A DNA stretch of 64,000 bases, taken from positions 434,001-498,000 of the forward strand of contig NZ_RAIQ01000001.1 in NCBI RefSeq assembly GCF_003625475.1, written 5' to 3'. Numbering within the stretch: position 1 is the first letter of the stretch; each line of letters opens with the position of its first letter. The DNA comes from Butyrivibrio sp. X503. Lineage in GTDB: Bacteria; Bacillota; Clostridia; Lachnospirales; Lachnospiraceae. Made by a program: the position numbers and the translations under genes. Under the pieces are notes generated by a model. It did no database searches, was not told the DNA's origin, and was given only the letters and a program-made list of their open reading frames with translations. Below are positions 44,565-53,890 of this stretch, piece after piece.

Positions 44565-44599
44565 GAGACCGCTTGTCATATGTGATGATAAGCGATCTC
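44565..44599 (-). terminator. Hairpin upstream of patB
   Basis: A 15-bp stem (44565-44579 with 44585-44599; two G-T pairs) lies about 25 nt before the patB start. The T-tract is weak, so it may attenuate or shield the message rather than end it. Confidence 0.45.
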
Positions 44600-44627
44600 A
44601 GTGTGGATCATATTTAATTCCATTCAT

Positions 44628-44657
44628 ATATACATATGAATGATATACGAATTGCTC
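44628..44657. repeat. 30-bp repeat, copy 1, in the cysK-patB gap
   Basis: Identical over 30 bp to 44676-44705 (period 48). The 318-bp gap 44541-44858 has no supported gene: it holds the patB hairpin, these two copies with small hairpins (GAATTGC/GCAATTC at 44649-44665 and again around copy 2), an AATTTGC/GCAAATT hairpin near 44752-44768, and the stem after cysK. The core ATGATATACGAATTGC recurs at 19937-19952. Confidence 0.9.
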
Positions 44658-44675
44658 TGCAATTCTATCATTTCC

Positions 44676-44705
44676 ATATACATATGAATGATATACGAAT
44701 TGCTC
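44676..44705. repeat. 30-bp repeat, copy 2, in the cysK-patB gap
   Basis: Second identical copy; its GAATTGC pairs with GCAATTC about 25 nt on, with a nested ATGAC/GTCAT stem, giving a larger hairpin than copy 1. Confidence 0.9.
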
Positions 44706-44800
44706 CATGACTTCGTCATTCTCGCAATTCTACAAACATTCGAAAACCGCTAATTTGCTTCGCAAATTGCTATTTTCTCATGTTTGTTAGGGTCGTAAGG

Positions 44801-44837
44801 TCAAAGTGTTTATCATGCAAGCATGTAAACACTTTGA
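44801..44837 (-). terminator. Long stem after cysK copy 2
   Basis: About 17 bp pair (44801-44818 with 44821-44837, one bulge) 22 nt after the cysK stop. No T-run follows on the minus strand, so it may stabilise the 3' end or work as a weak terminator. Confidence 0.45.
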
Positions 44838-44858
44838 ACTTTCCGACGCCTATATCAT

Positions 44859-45794
44859 TCAATTTGCAAATAAAGGTGTTGAAAGATATCTGTCACCTGA
44901 ATCGGGAAGAAGTACAACGATATTCTTTCCTGCATTCTCGGGTCTTGCTGCAACGATTGTAGCTGCCTTAAGAGCCGCACCTGATGAGATACCTACGAGG
45001 ATACCTTCTGATACTGCGAAGTTCTTACCCTCTTTGAATGCATCGTCGTTTTCTATAGCGATTACTTCGTCGTAAATCTTTGTGTTAAGTGTATCGGGAA
45101 CGAAGCCTGCGCCGATACCCTGGATCTTGTGAGGTCCTGCTTCACCCTTTGAAAGAACAGGGCTTGTTGCAGGCTCAACTGCGACAACCTTAACGTTAGG
45201 ATTCTGCTCCTTGAGATATTCGCCTACACCTGTAATTGTTCCGCCTGTACCGATACCTGCAATGAAGATGTCAACCTTTCCGTCTGTCTGATCCCAGATC
45301 TCAGGACCTGTTGTTGCTTTGTGGATTGCAGGGTTTGCAGGGTTAACGAACTGTCCGAGGATTACTGCTCCTTCGATTTCTTTCTCAAGTTCTTCTGCCT
45401 TAGCGATAGCTCCCTTCATTCCCTTAGCGCCTTCTGTAAGAACTATCTCTGCGCCGTATGCCTTAAGAAGATTTCTTCTCTCAACACTCATGGTATCGGG
45501 AAGTGTAAGGATTGCTTTGTATCCCTTTGCTGCTGCAACTGCTGCAAGTCCGATTCCTGTGTTTCCGCTTGTGGGCTCGATGATTGTTGCTCCGGGTTTA
45601 AGCTTTCCGCTCTTCTCTGCGTCCTCGATCATGCTAAGTGCTACTCTGTCTTTAACCGATCCTGCGGGGTTTAAATACTCAAGCTTTGCAAGGATTGTTG
45701 CATTTGTATTTCCAACCTTCTTGCTGTATCCGTTGAGTTTAAGAAGAGGTGTTCCTCCAATAAGATCCAATGCGCTTTCTTTGATGTCTGCCAT
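44859..45794 (-). CDS. cysK: Cysteine synthase (CysK family), second copy
   Basis: 311 residues, standard CysK. PLP lysine in [27 protein letters not shown] and [11 protein letters not shown] are present. AAAGGAG lies 9 nt before the ATG at 45794; an in-frame ATG at 45818 is less likely. It heads its own transcript with the island's shared promoter element. Compared with the copy at 38.6 kb it lacks the extra loop and is the likelier housekeeping enzyme. Confidence 0.92.
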   Translation of the reverse strand: MADIKESALDLIGGTPLLKLNGYSKKVGNTNATILAKLEYLNPAGSVKDRVALSMIEDAEKSGKLKPGATIIEPTSGNTGIGLAAVAAAKGYKAILTLPDTMSVERRNLLKAYGAEIVLTEGAKGMKGAIAKAEELEKEIEGAVILGQFVNPANPAIHKATTGPEIWDQTDGKVDIFIAGIGTGGTITGVGEYLKEQNPNVKVVAVEPATSPVLSKGEAGPHKIQGIGAGFVPDTLNTKIYDEVIAIENDDAFKEGKNFAVSEGILVGISSGAALKAATIVAARPENAGKNIVVLLPDSGDRYLSTPLFAN

Positions 45795-45854
45795 AATTCG
45801 TTTCTCCTTTATCATCATTTTTTTTATTTGTTCATGTTTTTATTTGATGATTGA

Positions 45855-45910
45855 ATCATAGCATAAGGGTCTACTCGTGAAAATTAAGGAATACTTATAG
45901 CGGAGTATAA
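45855..45910 (-). promoter_or_regulatory. cysK promoter with shared LysR-type element
   Basis: Minus strand TTTTCA (45878-45883), 17 bp, TATGAT (45855-45860, with an upstream TG). TTATAGCGGAGTATAA (45895-45910) begins 12 nt beyond the -35. An 11-nt spacer TTAAGGAATAC resembles TTAAAGATTGC at the 35-kb promoter. Confidence 0.7.
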
Positions 45911-45950
45911 ACTTTGGTTATTACCCTGTCATCCGGTTATAACCCGGCCT

Positions 45951-46850
45951 TCACGGGAAAACTGCATCTTTATCAACAATAGCGGTATCATAAGGTACCA
46001 CCATATCTATATCCCCTTCCACTCGAGGAGCAAGGGTGTAATTGTCAAAATAGATTTCTATTCCATCCGTACCTAATGCCCAATTAAGTACAGGCATGTA
46101 TTCTTCGGAATTCTTTATCACATCTATATCTTTATATGAGTTTTCAACAATTTCAGAAAGAGTATCTTCCCATCCGTCATATAGGCTATCTTCAGTGTCT
46201 TTGCTGAAATAATCCTTAAGGTATTTAAAAAGAGCTTCTTTATCCGGAATAAATCTCGAGATCAAAACCTCTTCTCCCGTCCTGACATCAAATGTCTTTG
46301 ACTCCCAGTCGTCCCAAGGATGCGCACCTCCTCCAAAACCATAGGAATAATAAACAGCGCTGACATAGTGTGAGTCACACCTTTCTATGTTATATCCTGT
46401 CGTAAGATCAAAAGGCAGCCCCAGTGTTTCATAAGAATCCTCATCTGCCTGCAGCGAAGTTTCGAAATACTCTTCGCTTAATGAATCCTCCTCTTTATAA
46501 TTAGCATTCGTATATTCCTCCCAAGCTTTCGCCAATTCAGGATATTTCTCTTTGCTCGCATCATCCAATGCTACTTTTTCAGTTGATCTTATAAAATATG
46601 GTCTCCCCGAAGAATCGTCGGGGTTGGTCTTCTCATATTCATCACAGGACTCAACAAAGACAGGTGCATCTTCGTCCATCGCTTTTTCACTATCAAAAGT
46701 GCTTGCACTACCGGCGCTGTCCGCACTCTCCGCCTCATTCGCTGTAAGCTTAGAATTTGCTTCCGCCGATTCCGAAACAGGTGCATTCCCTTTGCACCCA
46801 GACAATATCAGCGCAAGCATCGTAGTAAGAATAAAAAATCTGTTTTTCAT
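45951..46850 (-). CDS. DUF3298-type lipoprotein
   Basis: 299 residues with lipobox LSGC. The C-terminal half has the DUF3298/RsiV-like pattern: YYSYGFGGGAHPWDDWES, FDVRTGEEVLISRFI, and a final IEIYFDNYTLAPRVEGDIDM strand region. Such extracellular domains occur in anti-sigma factors and PdaC-like enzymes; no enzyme domain is attached here. Function unknown. Confidence 0.72.
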   Translation of the reverse strand: MKNRFFILTTMLALILSGCKGNAPVSESAEANSKLTANEAESADSAGSASTFDSEKAMDEDAPVFVESCDEYEKTNPDDSSGRPYFIRSTEKVALDDASKEKYPELAKAWEEYTNANYKEEDSLSEEYFETSLQADEDSYETLGLPFDLTTGYNIERCDSHYVSAVYYSYGFGGGAHPWDDWESKTFDVRTGEEVLISRFIPDKEALFKYLKDYFSKDTEDSLYDGWEDTLSEIVENSYKDIDVIKNSEEYMPVLNWALGTDGIEIYFDNYTLAPRVEGDIDMVVPYDTAIVDKDAVFP

Positions 46851-46930
46851 GTTCTTTCCTCTTTCTTATAAGCTGTAATGTCACTATTATAATACAGATA
46901 AATCAGTTCTATTTTTTTTTTATCTGTGAT

Positions 46931-49510
46931 TTACAAACTTACCATCAGGTGATTGGCCTCAAGATCATAATAAAGTGTACAACCGGAAGCGCTAAGATCA
47001 AAAACTCTTACTATGCTTGCTGCATCTGCATTACCTGAATCATCGCAAAAATCGCCCGTGATATTCCTGAACTTTTCAAGTATCTCAGGGGCAAAAATCT
47101 TAGTTTTTTCATTAGCGAAAACCGCAGTATAAAGAATGTCCGCTTCGACAAGATCCTGGAAGATATGGCTACCGTAGGACAGCTCGGGATTATAGCCTGC
47201 TTCTTTTTCCTCAACCTCGCATACGGCTTCGAACTCACTTATATCCGCAAATGTAGTGGGGACACCAAGCTCCGGTGAAGATGTGCCGATACGTCCGGGA
47301 ACTATGAGCATCATGTGTCTTCCTTTATCCCTGTAGGTCCAGTTGACCTTTCCGATAATACTAGCGATACCGGGCTTATCCGCATAAGGCATATTGTAAT
47401 ATGCCTTGGGATCAACGTATACGATAAGATCTACCGGAACGCTTCTTGAAAGGCCCATCGAAGAATCCAATGTTTCCATCAAAATATTCTCGGCCGGTAC
47501 ATTCTCAGGGATGGTAACACTGCCTGTATCCTTGGACACCTGCAGCGGTCTGCACTGCAAAAGATTTATCGAATACTCTCCGGTTTCCGATAAATTGATC
47601 GTAAATTCTATATCAACGGGATGCTGATACTCCTCATGAATGCAATGCATCATCCGCTGCATCCTTTTCATTATCTCTTCTTTTTTGACAAGTCCCCTAC
47701 AGGAAATAAATCTTACATCGCGGATTATTCCACGCTCTTTTAATGAATCCTCAACCTCGTAGTCGTGTTCAAGCAAAGTATTTACAAGATACATCGGAAG
47801 TTTCTTCTCAAGGTCTCTAAGTTCAAGGCGCTTTAGCTCATGCTCTGTTACATCCATTACTTCCACAGCTCTTTGTGAGAACTGATGCTTTTCCGCGATC
47901 GTGACGCACGACGTTGCCTCAGGCATATCAAGACTTACAAGACGTGGATATGAGCCCATCGTCCTGTCTACCGCAGACGTTCCAAGTCCCATGACAAGCC
48001 TTAGCATGCCGGCTTTTGGATCGATCCCCGAAAGAAATTTATAAGGGCTGTACGAATATCCAACACCCGCAGCGCACGGCATGTAGTACTGTCCGTAATA
48101 TGAGCCCGAAACTCTCTGAACAAGAAGCGCCATCTGCTCATCTCTTTTATCAAGTCCTCTCCTCTTACGATAATCAAGAGCCGAAAGACTCATGGTGCTT
48201 GCATATACCGTTCTTATCGCATTTTCAAACTCATCAAGGCGCTCTTCAAGCGTTCCTCTGTTGGCGCAGAATACCGACTCATACTTACCCGCAAAAGCAT
48301 TTCCGAAGCCGTCTTCCAAAATACTGCTTGATCGAACTATAAACGGGTCTTGTCCGTAATACTCAAGGATATGCCTAAGCTGCGTCTTGAAATCCTCTGC
48401 AAATACGCCGGTTTTCAGCTTATCCGCAAACTCTTTTGCCAAGGAAAAATACTCTTCTTCCGTCCTCTGCCTAACTCTGATATCCCAGAAATCGTTGTCC
48501 ACTATGTACGTATAGTAGATATCGGATCCAAGAAAAAATGAATCGTGGGGCTCCAATATCTCGTTTATCTCAGGCTCGGTATTTCTGATGATAGCTCTGG
48601 CAAGAAGCATACCGCAGGCTTTTCCGCCGATAAGGCCTGTGCCTATCATATGGCTTCGGACGTTGAAATAGTCCTCCGGTCTAAAGTGCTTTTTTACCAT
48701 GGTTCTCATCTTGTCATCTCTGGTCATCATGACTTTGCACATGATGTCACAGGGTTCTTCCATATCCATGTGGCTGTCATATTGGAACTTCGCCGTATTA
48801 AAAAACTTATCCCAGAAATCAACGTACTGATCTTCACCGGGGCGCTGGAAATTCTCCAACAACTGATAGAAGCGGCTACTTTGAACACCGTCTAAGATCG
48901 GTCTGAAATAACCGTCCTCCTTCCTGTAAATATGCGGAAGGAACATGGTCTCCGAATCACGGTTCCAGACTTTTTCGGGACGTACATATACATTTTTTGA
49001 ATCGGAATACACATCAAGAAACAGCTGTGTTGTGTTAAGGATCTTATTTATTGAATGGAAAGAATGCTTTCCTCTGATTATAGGGAAAAAAGCGACTGTA
49101 TCAAGAATAAAAAGAAACGGGCAGGTAACCCTGAAAAAATTGCCCATCATAAGGTCTGTTGCCCACGCGATCTGAAGCTCCGACAGGCAATCGAAAACAT
49201 AGAAGGCATCCTTACCCTCTTTTTCTATAACATTATGGATTTCAACGGTGAAGGTCTCAAAGCGGTGAGACAGCGGAACCTGCACGGTCTTAACTTCAGG
49301 GCAGTCCTCCACAAGAGGCTCGTGGGTCGCAAAACGAAAATAGATAATGTTCCTCTTATCTTTTTTGGCCTGCTCAATATACGGGTCAACGAATAGCTTG
49401 AACTCGGACAGTTCCGAAACTCTGAAAACAACGTTATCTCCAAGCCTGATATTATCAAGCGCTTCATCCATCTCGGGTATTCCGGACATTACTCTGTCAA
49501 ATGCTGCCAT
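46931..49510 (-). CDS. PEP/pyruvate-binding (PPDK-N) protein with degenerate RecA/KaiC-like N-terminus
   Basis: 859 residues. Residues 1-200 look like a RecA/KaiC fold (start FDRVMSGIPEMDEALDNI, VFDCLSELQIAW) but the P-loop position reads VVFRVSELSEFK, without GxxGxGKT. Residues about 290-680 are the ATP-grasp nucleotide domain of PEP synthase/PPDK: GTGLIGGKACGM, PFIVRSSSILEDGFGNAFAG, ending INLLQCRPLQ. No phospho-His swivel domain or PEP domain follows; the C-terminus (VPGRIGTSSPELGVPTTFAD) is of unknown use. Probably a regulatory or phosphotransfer protein rather than a PEP synthase. Confidence 0.75.
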   Translation of the reverse strand: MAAFDRVMSGIPEMDEALDNIRLGDNVVFRVSELSEFKLFVDPYIEQAKKDKRNIIYFRFATHEPLVEDCPEVKTVQVPLSHRFETFTVEIHNVIEKEGKDAFYVFDCLSELQIAWATDLMMGNFFRVTCPFLFILDTVAFFPIIRGKHSFHSINKILNTTQLFLDVYSDSKNVYVRPEKVWNRDSETMFLPHIYRKEDGYFRPILDGVQSSRFYQLLENFQRPGEDQYVDFWDKFFNTAKFQYDSHMDMEEPCDIMCKVMMTRDDKMRTMVKKHFRPEDYFNVRSHMIGTGLIGGKACGMLLARAIIRNTEPEINEILEPHDSFFLGSDIYYTYIVDNDFWDIRVRQRTEEEYFSLAKEFADKLKTGVFAEDFKTQLRHILEYYGQDPFIVRSSSILEDGFGNAFAGKYESVFCANRGTLEERLDEFENAIRTVYASTMSLSALDYRKRRGLDKRDEQMALLVQRVSGSYYGQYYMPCAAGVGYSYSPYKFLSGIDPKAGMLRLVMGLGTSAVDRTMGSYPRLVSLDMPEATSCVTIAEKHQFSQRAVEVMDVTEHELKRLELRDLEKKLPMYLVNTLLEHDYEVEDSLKERGIIRDVRFISCRGLVKKEEIMKRMQRMMHCIHEEYQHPVDIEFTINLSETGEYSINLLQCRPLQVSKDTGSVTIPENVPAENILMETLDSSMGLSRSVPVDLIVYVDPKAYYNMPYADKPGIASIIGKVNWTYRDKGRHMMLIVPGRIGTSSPELGVPTTFADISEFEAVCEVEEKEAGYNPELSYGSHIFQDLVEADILYTAVFANEKTKIFAPEILEKFRNITGDFCDDSGNADAASIVRVFDLSASGCTLYYDLEANHLMVSL

Positions 49511-49550
49511 AGATAGTACCTCCGCTTATATAATTGGAACAAAAAGGTCA

Positions 49551-49591
49551 AAATAAAAAGGCAAAGACCACCAATTTCTTGGCGCCTTTGC
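49551..49591 (-). terminator. Terminator of the amino acid importer operon
   Basis: Stem GCAAAG/CTTTGC (49561-49566 with 49586-49591) with an inner CCAA/TTGG pair, then TTTTTATTTT on the minus strand. It closes the six-gene operon that begins at 54619. Confidence 0.75.
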
Positions 49592-49618
49592 CTCTGTATT
49601 AATCATACCATAATGTAC

Positions 49619-50884
49619 TCACTTACACCAATTAAACATGTGATGCATTTTGTGCACGATACGATCGCAGGAAGCATAAAAGTAATCCGCTTTATTCCTT
49701 GTATTGTCGCTGAATGTGACAACTCTTTTTGCTTCGGAAGAAGTTTCAAGATAATCTATCATGTTTTTTTCCGAGGCATTTTTGTTATAGATTTTTATAT
49801 AGGAATATCCTTTGTAATCATCAGATGGATATACCAAGATCTTTAGTTCTTCGTAGACATCGCTGTTTTTTATCTCTTCGTAGAGTTTCTCTATCTTTGG
49901 TGTTTCATCCACGCACATCATATAGACTACGGAATGTTCCTTTGGTCTTTCTTTATTAAGATAATTTCTGTAAGGAGACTTGTGGAGCTTCTCATAAATA
50001 TCTTTTTCCGCGTCATTACGAAGCTCATCGTAGTAGATAATAAGCACATCTTCCAAGATAACCGTTGTAAAAATATTAAAGCCCCTGCCTCTTATGAACT
50101 TCTCTATATTGCAGGCGTGCTCTGCGGAAACAACGTAAACCTTTGGATATCTGTTTTCATTGATGTCATATAGTATCGCCCCGTCCATTGCAATTATGGG
50201 TAGGGACGGTCTTACTTCAGGCATTCCTTCAAGAAATCCCGCAGGAGTTCTGAGTGTCATAAATGATAGCTTCAATCCCTGCTCCAACATATTCGACATC
50301 AGGACCTTGCTGTAAGGTGTAAGGCCTCCGGAAAAGCCGTCCATCGATCTGTCCATATTGACAACAAACAACGTGTCTTTATCCAGTTTTCCATGGAAGT
50401 GTACAGAATTTAAGATAAGTCCCACAAATATTCCGATCAGCGTATCGAGGGATCTGTCGGCAACAAACACATATGGATTTTCATCCATAAGATGATTGAC
50501 CACTATACTAAGAAAGACAACACATGAAAAATACGATGCCTTCTTTTGCTTGATAACAACAGTGGTATAAATGATCGGTATAAGTGCCAGCGAGATAATG
50601 CAATAATGTAGAAAGCCGTCTCCGAGATAGAGTATATTCTGCTTTACCAGAATATAAACAAGACCGTACACGGCTCCTATAAAAGTGCCTATCGTGCGCT
50701 GGATCGCATTTCCCACAGTATTCTTGGTCTGATTCTGAATACACCAAAGCACCGCGAGCGCGGAATAGAACGGTGTTCCCTGCTTACCCCGCAAAAAATA
50801 GATTGCGAAACAGATCAAAACTCCAAGCGCCGATTTAATTATTCGAAGCCCAATGTGAGGAATATGCACTCTGTCTTTTTTCAT
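49619..50884 (-). CDS. FUSC/aromatic-acid-exporter-like membrane domain fused to a HAD-like domain
   Basis: 421 residues. Residues about 10-160 hold about six helices of the FUSC/ArAE type (GKQGTPFYSALAVLWCIQNQ, QRTIGTFIGAVYGLVYILV). Residues about 168-421 resemble Cof-type HAD phosphatases (TLFVVNMDRSMDGFSGGLTP, then LPIIAMDGAILYD), but motif I reads NMDRS where DxDGT is expected, so the nucleophile Asp is missing and it is probably a sensor domain. Starts 3 nt after the kinase-like gene; last gene of the operon. Confidence 0.65.
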   Translation of the reverse strand: MKKDRVHIPHIGLRIIKSALGVLICFAIYFLRGKQGTPFYSALAVLWCIQNQTKNTVGNAIQRTIGTFIGAVYGLVYILVKQNILYLGDGFLHYCIISLALIPIIYTTVVIKQKKASYFSCVVFLSIVVNHLMDENPYVFVADRSLDTLIGIFVGLILNSVHFHGKLDKDTLFVVNMDRSMDGFSGGLTPYSKVLMSNMLEQGLKLSFMTLRTPAGFLEGMPEVRPSLPIIAMDGAILYDINENRYPKVYVVSAEHACNIEKFIRGRGFNIFTTVILEDVLIIYYDELRNDAEKDIYEKLHKSPYRNYLNKERPKEHSVVYMMCVDETPKIEKLYEEIKNSDVYEELKILVYPSDDYKGYSYIKIYNKNASEKNMIDYLETSSEAKRVVTFSDNTRNKADYFYASCDRIVHKMHHMFNWCK

Positions 50885-50887
50885 ATA

Positions 50888-51481
50888 CTAACCAAACACA
50901 CTCCTTGCTATACCACACAGAATCTCGGCGGTAGCCTCTGCTCCGAATTTCCCCGAGTCTATGCAAATATCTCTGTTGTCAAAAACACCTGCCATATCTT
51001 TGCAGTACTTACGTCTGTAATTTTCACGAGCCTTATCAACATCCTGTATCATCGATCTTGCTGTCTTTTCATCCATGCCCAGTATGGATTTGCAGTTCTC
51101 AAGCCTCTTTTCAAAAGACGCGTACACATAAACATCAAGTACTCTGTCAACGTGTCTTAGACAGTAATCGCCGCATCTTCCTACTATAATGCAGGATTCC
51201 ATAGCCGCTATATCTTTTATAATGTTGCTCTGGATCTGAAAGAGCTCCTCCTGCATGCTGACAGGTCCCATGCCGAGAGGATATCTTCTTTCGGCAAAAA
51301 AGCCTCCGTGTCGTTCCTCTTCTTTACTTATTTCCGAAATGGGAAGTCCCATTCTCTTTGCCGTAAGTTCGACTATATCCCTGTCAAAAAACTCTATGCC
51401 AAGCTCTTTAGACATCTGCTGAGCTATCGTTCTTCCAAGCGCTCCGAATTGTCTCGAAATAGTAATTACGTATTTATCCAT
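50888..51481 (-). CDS. Cytidylate kinase-like family protein, second copy
   Basis: 197 residues: ITISRQFGALGRTIAQQMSK, IEFFDRDIVELTAKRMGLP, CIIVGRCGDYCLRHVDRVLD, then KYCKDMAGVFDNRDICIDSG. The P-loop is GALGRT where the copy at 5.3 kb has GSGGRT. Overlaps the permease upstream by 8 nt and abuts the FUSC-HAD gene, so the three are translationally coupled. In both loci this family sits next to a membrane protein, which suggests a regulatory partner role. Confidence 0.72.
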   Translation of the reverse strand: MDKYVITISRQFGALGRTIAQQMSKELGIEFFDRDIVELTAKRMGLPISEISKEEERHGGFFAERRYPLGMGPVSMQEELFQIQSNIIKDIAAMESCIIVGRCGDYCLRHVDRVLDVYVYASFEKRLENCKSILGMDEKTARSMIQDVDKARENYRRKYCKDMAGVFDNRDICIDSGKFGAEATAEILCGIARSVFG

Positions 51482-52226
51482 TATTTACCACCCCGCCTTT
51501 TTGCAGATTCCTTACCGTCATCGAAATGGAAAAATTGATCACAAAATATATTGCCGCTGCCAGACCGAATAAGACAAAAACGTCGGATACATTTATCGAA
51601 TTAAGTCCGTTGTATCTGTTGGCTGCCGACAAGACCTGCTTGGTTCTTGCCATAAGCTCTATCACAGCAACGTTGGCAAGGAACGAACTGTCTTTAATAG
51701 TGGTAATAACCTGGCTAAGGAGCGTCGGAACGATAGATTTAAATGTCTGCGGAAGCACTATGTACCACATTATCTGGAGCATCGAAAACCCTTGTGAATG
51801 TCCAGCTTCAATCTGTCCGGGTGCCACCGAATTAAGTCCGCCTCTTACTATCTCCGCTATAACACCGGACGTATACAGGATAAGTGCGACTGCTGCCTTG
51901 AAAAGAAGCTTGTTATTTACGGAAGACAATCCGAACATCTGCTTATCAACAAAGCCGGGAGTCGGGCAAAAAACAACGCATATAAATATCCAGAATAAAA
52001 GCGGTGTGTTCCTGAACATCTCTATGTAGATGGCTGATGCAGCCTTAAATATCCTGCTCTTTTTACTTACGCAGTAGTTTCTCATCAAGGCAAGCACTGT
52101 TCCTATTGCTATACTGAAAAGAACCGCGGCAACCGATATGATCATGGTAAAAAGAACTCCTTGCAGTATGAACTTTATTATTGCCGGGTCTTTTAACATC
52201 GAAAGACTGTTTCCCAATGTACTCAT
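51474..52226 (-). CDS. Polar amino acid ABC transporter permease
   Basis: 250 residues, HisM/GlnP family: MFRNTPLLFWIFICVVFCPT, the coupling loop EAGHSQGFSMLQIMWYIVLP. AAGGAGG lies 6 nt before the ATG at 52226; the longer ORF from 52304 overlaps the upstream permease gene and is rejected. Confidence 0.88.
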   Translation of the reverse strand: MSTLGNSLSMLKDPAIIKFILQGVLFTMIISVAAVLFSIAIGTVLALMRNYCVSKKSRIFKAASAIYIEMFRNTPLLFWIFICVVFCPTPGFVDKQMFGLSSVNNKLLFKAAVALILYTSGVIAEIVRGGLNSVAPGQIEAGHSQGFSMLQIMWYIVLPQTFKSIVPTLLSQVITTIKDSSFLANVAVIELMARTKQVLSAANRYNGLNSINVSDVFVLFGLAAAIYFVINFSISMTVRNLQKGGVVNNG

Positions 52227-52227
52227 A

Positions 52228-52944
52228 TCATGCCTCCTTAGGTCTTCCGTTTTGGAACACTTTGCTGTCTCTCTTTTTAAGTGATGACTCCCACATTGAT
52301 GCAAAAGTTGATAACGGGAAGCATATCAAAAAGAAGATCACTCCACAGACGATATATGCGGGAGCATAGGAACCGCCTGTGTTTTCACCTGTTACAAAAC
52401 TGTATGTCAAAGATAACAGATCCGCACCTCCTACAATGTATAAACATGATGTGTTTTTTATCATATTGACTATCACATTGGTCATTGGCGGTAATATTAC
52501 CTTGATGCTCTGAGGGATTATGATGTAGAACATCCTCTCCGCATATCCAAAGCCCTGAGCCTGCGCTGCTTCAAACTGACCCTTGGGAACCGATTCGATT
52601 CCCGCTCTTATTACCTCTGCCATATATGCACCTGTATAAATTCCAAGTGCCAAAAAGCCTGTAACTATGATTCCGGGGCTGTGTCCGGAAAAAGCCAGTG
52701 CGTAATATAAAAAGCACATTTGAAGAAGGATCGGTGTGTTCTGTATTACCTCGACGTATATTCTGCTTATTGTCCTTAGACCTTTTTTACCGCTTGTAGC
52801 CATAAGTCCGAAAACAATACCAAGTACAAGAGCTATCAAAAGAGCTACCAAGGCAGTTTTCAGAGTATTGGCAAAACCAAGTAAAAACGTTCCTCTATAT
52901 GTCCATATTTTGTTCCATGCTCTGGGAGATAATAATCCTGACAT
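52228..52944 (-). CDS. Polar amino acid ABC transporter permease
   Basis: 238 residues, HisM/GlnP family: VIQNTPILLQMCFLYYALAF and EAAQAQGFGYAERMFYIIIP. GGAGG lies 7 nt before ATG 52944 (a GTG is one codon upstream). Pairs with the next permease, whose start is 2 nt beyond its stop. Confidence 0.88.
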   Translation of the reverse strand: MSGLLSPRAWNKIWTYRGTFLLGFANTLKTALVALLIALVLGIVFGLMATSGKKGLRTISRIYVEVIQNTPILLQMCFLYYALAFSGHSPGIIVTGFLALGIYTGAYMAEVIRAGIESVPKGQFEAAQAQGFGYAERMFYIIIPQSIKVILPPMTNVIVNMIKNTSCLYIVGGADLLSLTYSFVTGENTGGSYAPAYIVCGVIFFLICFPLSTFASMWESSLKKRDSKVFQNGRPKEA

Positions 52945-52967
52945 CACCGGTCCTCCGCTATCCTTAC

Positions 52968-53870
52968 TTAATCAAGTCCGTTATCTTTAATAAGCTTATC
53001 GATCGTTCCGTCGCTTAAGCTTGCGGAAACGAGTTCCTCTGCAACCTCTGAAAGTCCGGAACCTTTTGTTGTTGCAATGCCGTACTCCTGAGGAGCAAAC
53101 TCTGCATCGATGTATGATCTTCCCTCTGTCTTGTAGAAAGCAAGAATTGACTTATCTACGCAGAATGCATCAACCTCACCAGCGCTAAGAGCTGTGGAAA
53201 TTGTCGGGTAATCATCGTACTGTCTGAACTTAATACCTGTAGTCCATGTTGCGGGATCAAAGCTCTCTTCATCAAAACCATCTCCGCTTATCAGACCTTT
53301 TTCGATCATAGCTTTTACAAGTGACTTTGCAGATGTCGATCCGGATGAAACACCGACAGTGGCATCAACAAGATCGTCAAGTGTCTTAATTCCCTTGGAA
53401 TCTTCAACAAGAACGCTTACATAATCTGTGTAGTAGGGAGTCGTGAAATCCCAGCTTTCTTTTCTCTCATCGGTTATTGTAAATGTCGCAAGCACGCAGT
53501 CGATATCACCCGAATCAAGAAGCTCTGTTCTTGTCGCTGCTGTAACGGCTGTAAACTCAATACCGACTCCGAGCTTATCCGCAAGTGCTTTGGCAAGTTC
53601 GATCTCAAGTCCCGTATACTCACCTGTAAGAGGATCTTCGAAGCCAAATCCCATAACGGCATTCTTAACTCCGACCTTTAATACTCCTCTGTCCTTGATA
53701 GCCTGTACATCTTCAGAAGCAGGCGCTGCGATTGAATCCTCGGACGCTGCAACGACTATAGTATCTGTTGAATCCGCCGATGCCGTACTTTCAGGTGCTG
53801 CGCTTCCGCACGCTACCAGCATGGCGCTCATCACTCCCGCCATTATTGCACTCAAAACCTTCTTTTTCAT
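52968..53870 (-). CDS. Polar amino acid binding lipoprotein (glutamate/glutamine-type)
   Basis: 300 residues with lipobox LVAC. Family 3 binding fold: KVGVKNAVMGFGFEDPLTGE, YTGLEIELAKALADKLG, CVLATFTITDERKESWDFTT, GVSSGSTSAKSLVKAM. Closest in form to glutamate/glutamine/aspartate receptors; ligand not proven. Confidence 0.87.
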   Translation of the reverse strand: MKKKVLSAIMAGVMSAMLVACGSAAPESTASADSTDTIVVAASEDSIAAPASEDVQAIKDRGVLKVGVKNAVMGFGFEDPLTGEYTGLEIELAKALADKLGVGIEFTAVTAATRTELLDSGDIDCVLATFTITDERKESWDFTTPYYTDYVSVLVEDSKGIKTLDDLVDATVGVSSGSTSAKSLVKAMIEKGLISGDGFDEESFDPATWTTGIKFRQYDDYPTISTALSAGEVDAFCVDKSILAFYKTEGRSYIDAEFAPQEYGIATTKGSGLSEVAEELVSASLSDGTIDKLIKDNGLD

Positions 53871-53890
53871 AATATTGTTCCTCCTATCTA

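Noticed and set aside
46894..46927. Hairpin terminator downstream of the PPDK-N gene
   Set aside because: A 9-bp AT-rich stem with a T-rich loop but no T-tract after it on the minus strand; too weak to call.
51474..52304. Longer permease ORF starting at 52304
   Set aside because: The extra 26 residues overlap the upstream permease gene and lack a ribosome site, while AAGGAGG lies 6 nt before the ATG at 52226.
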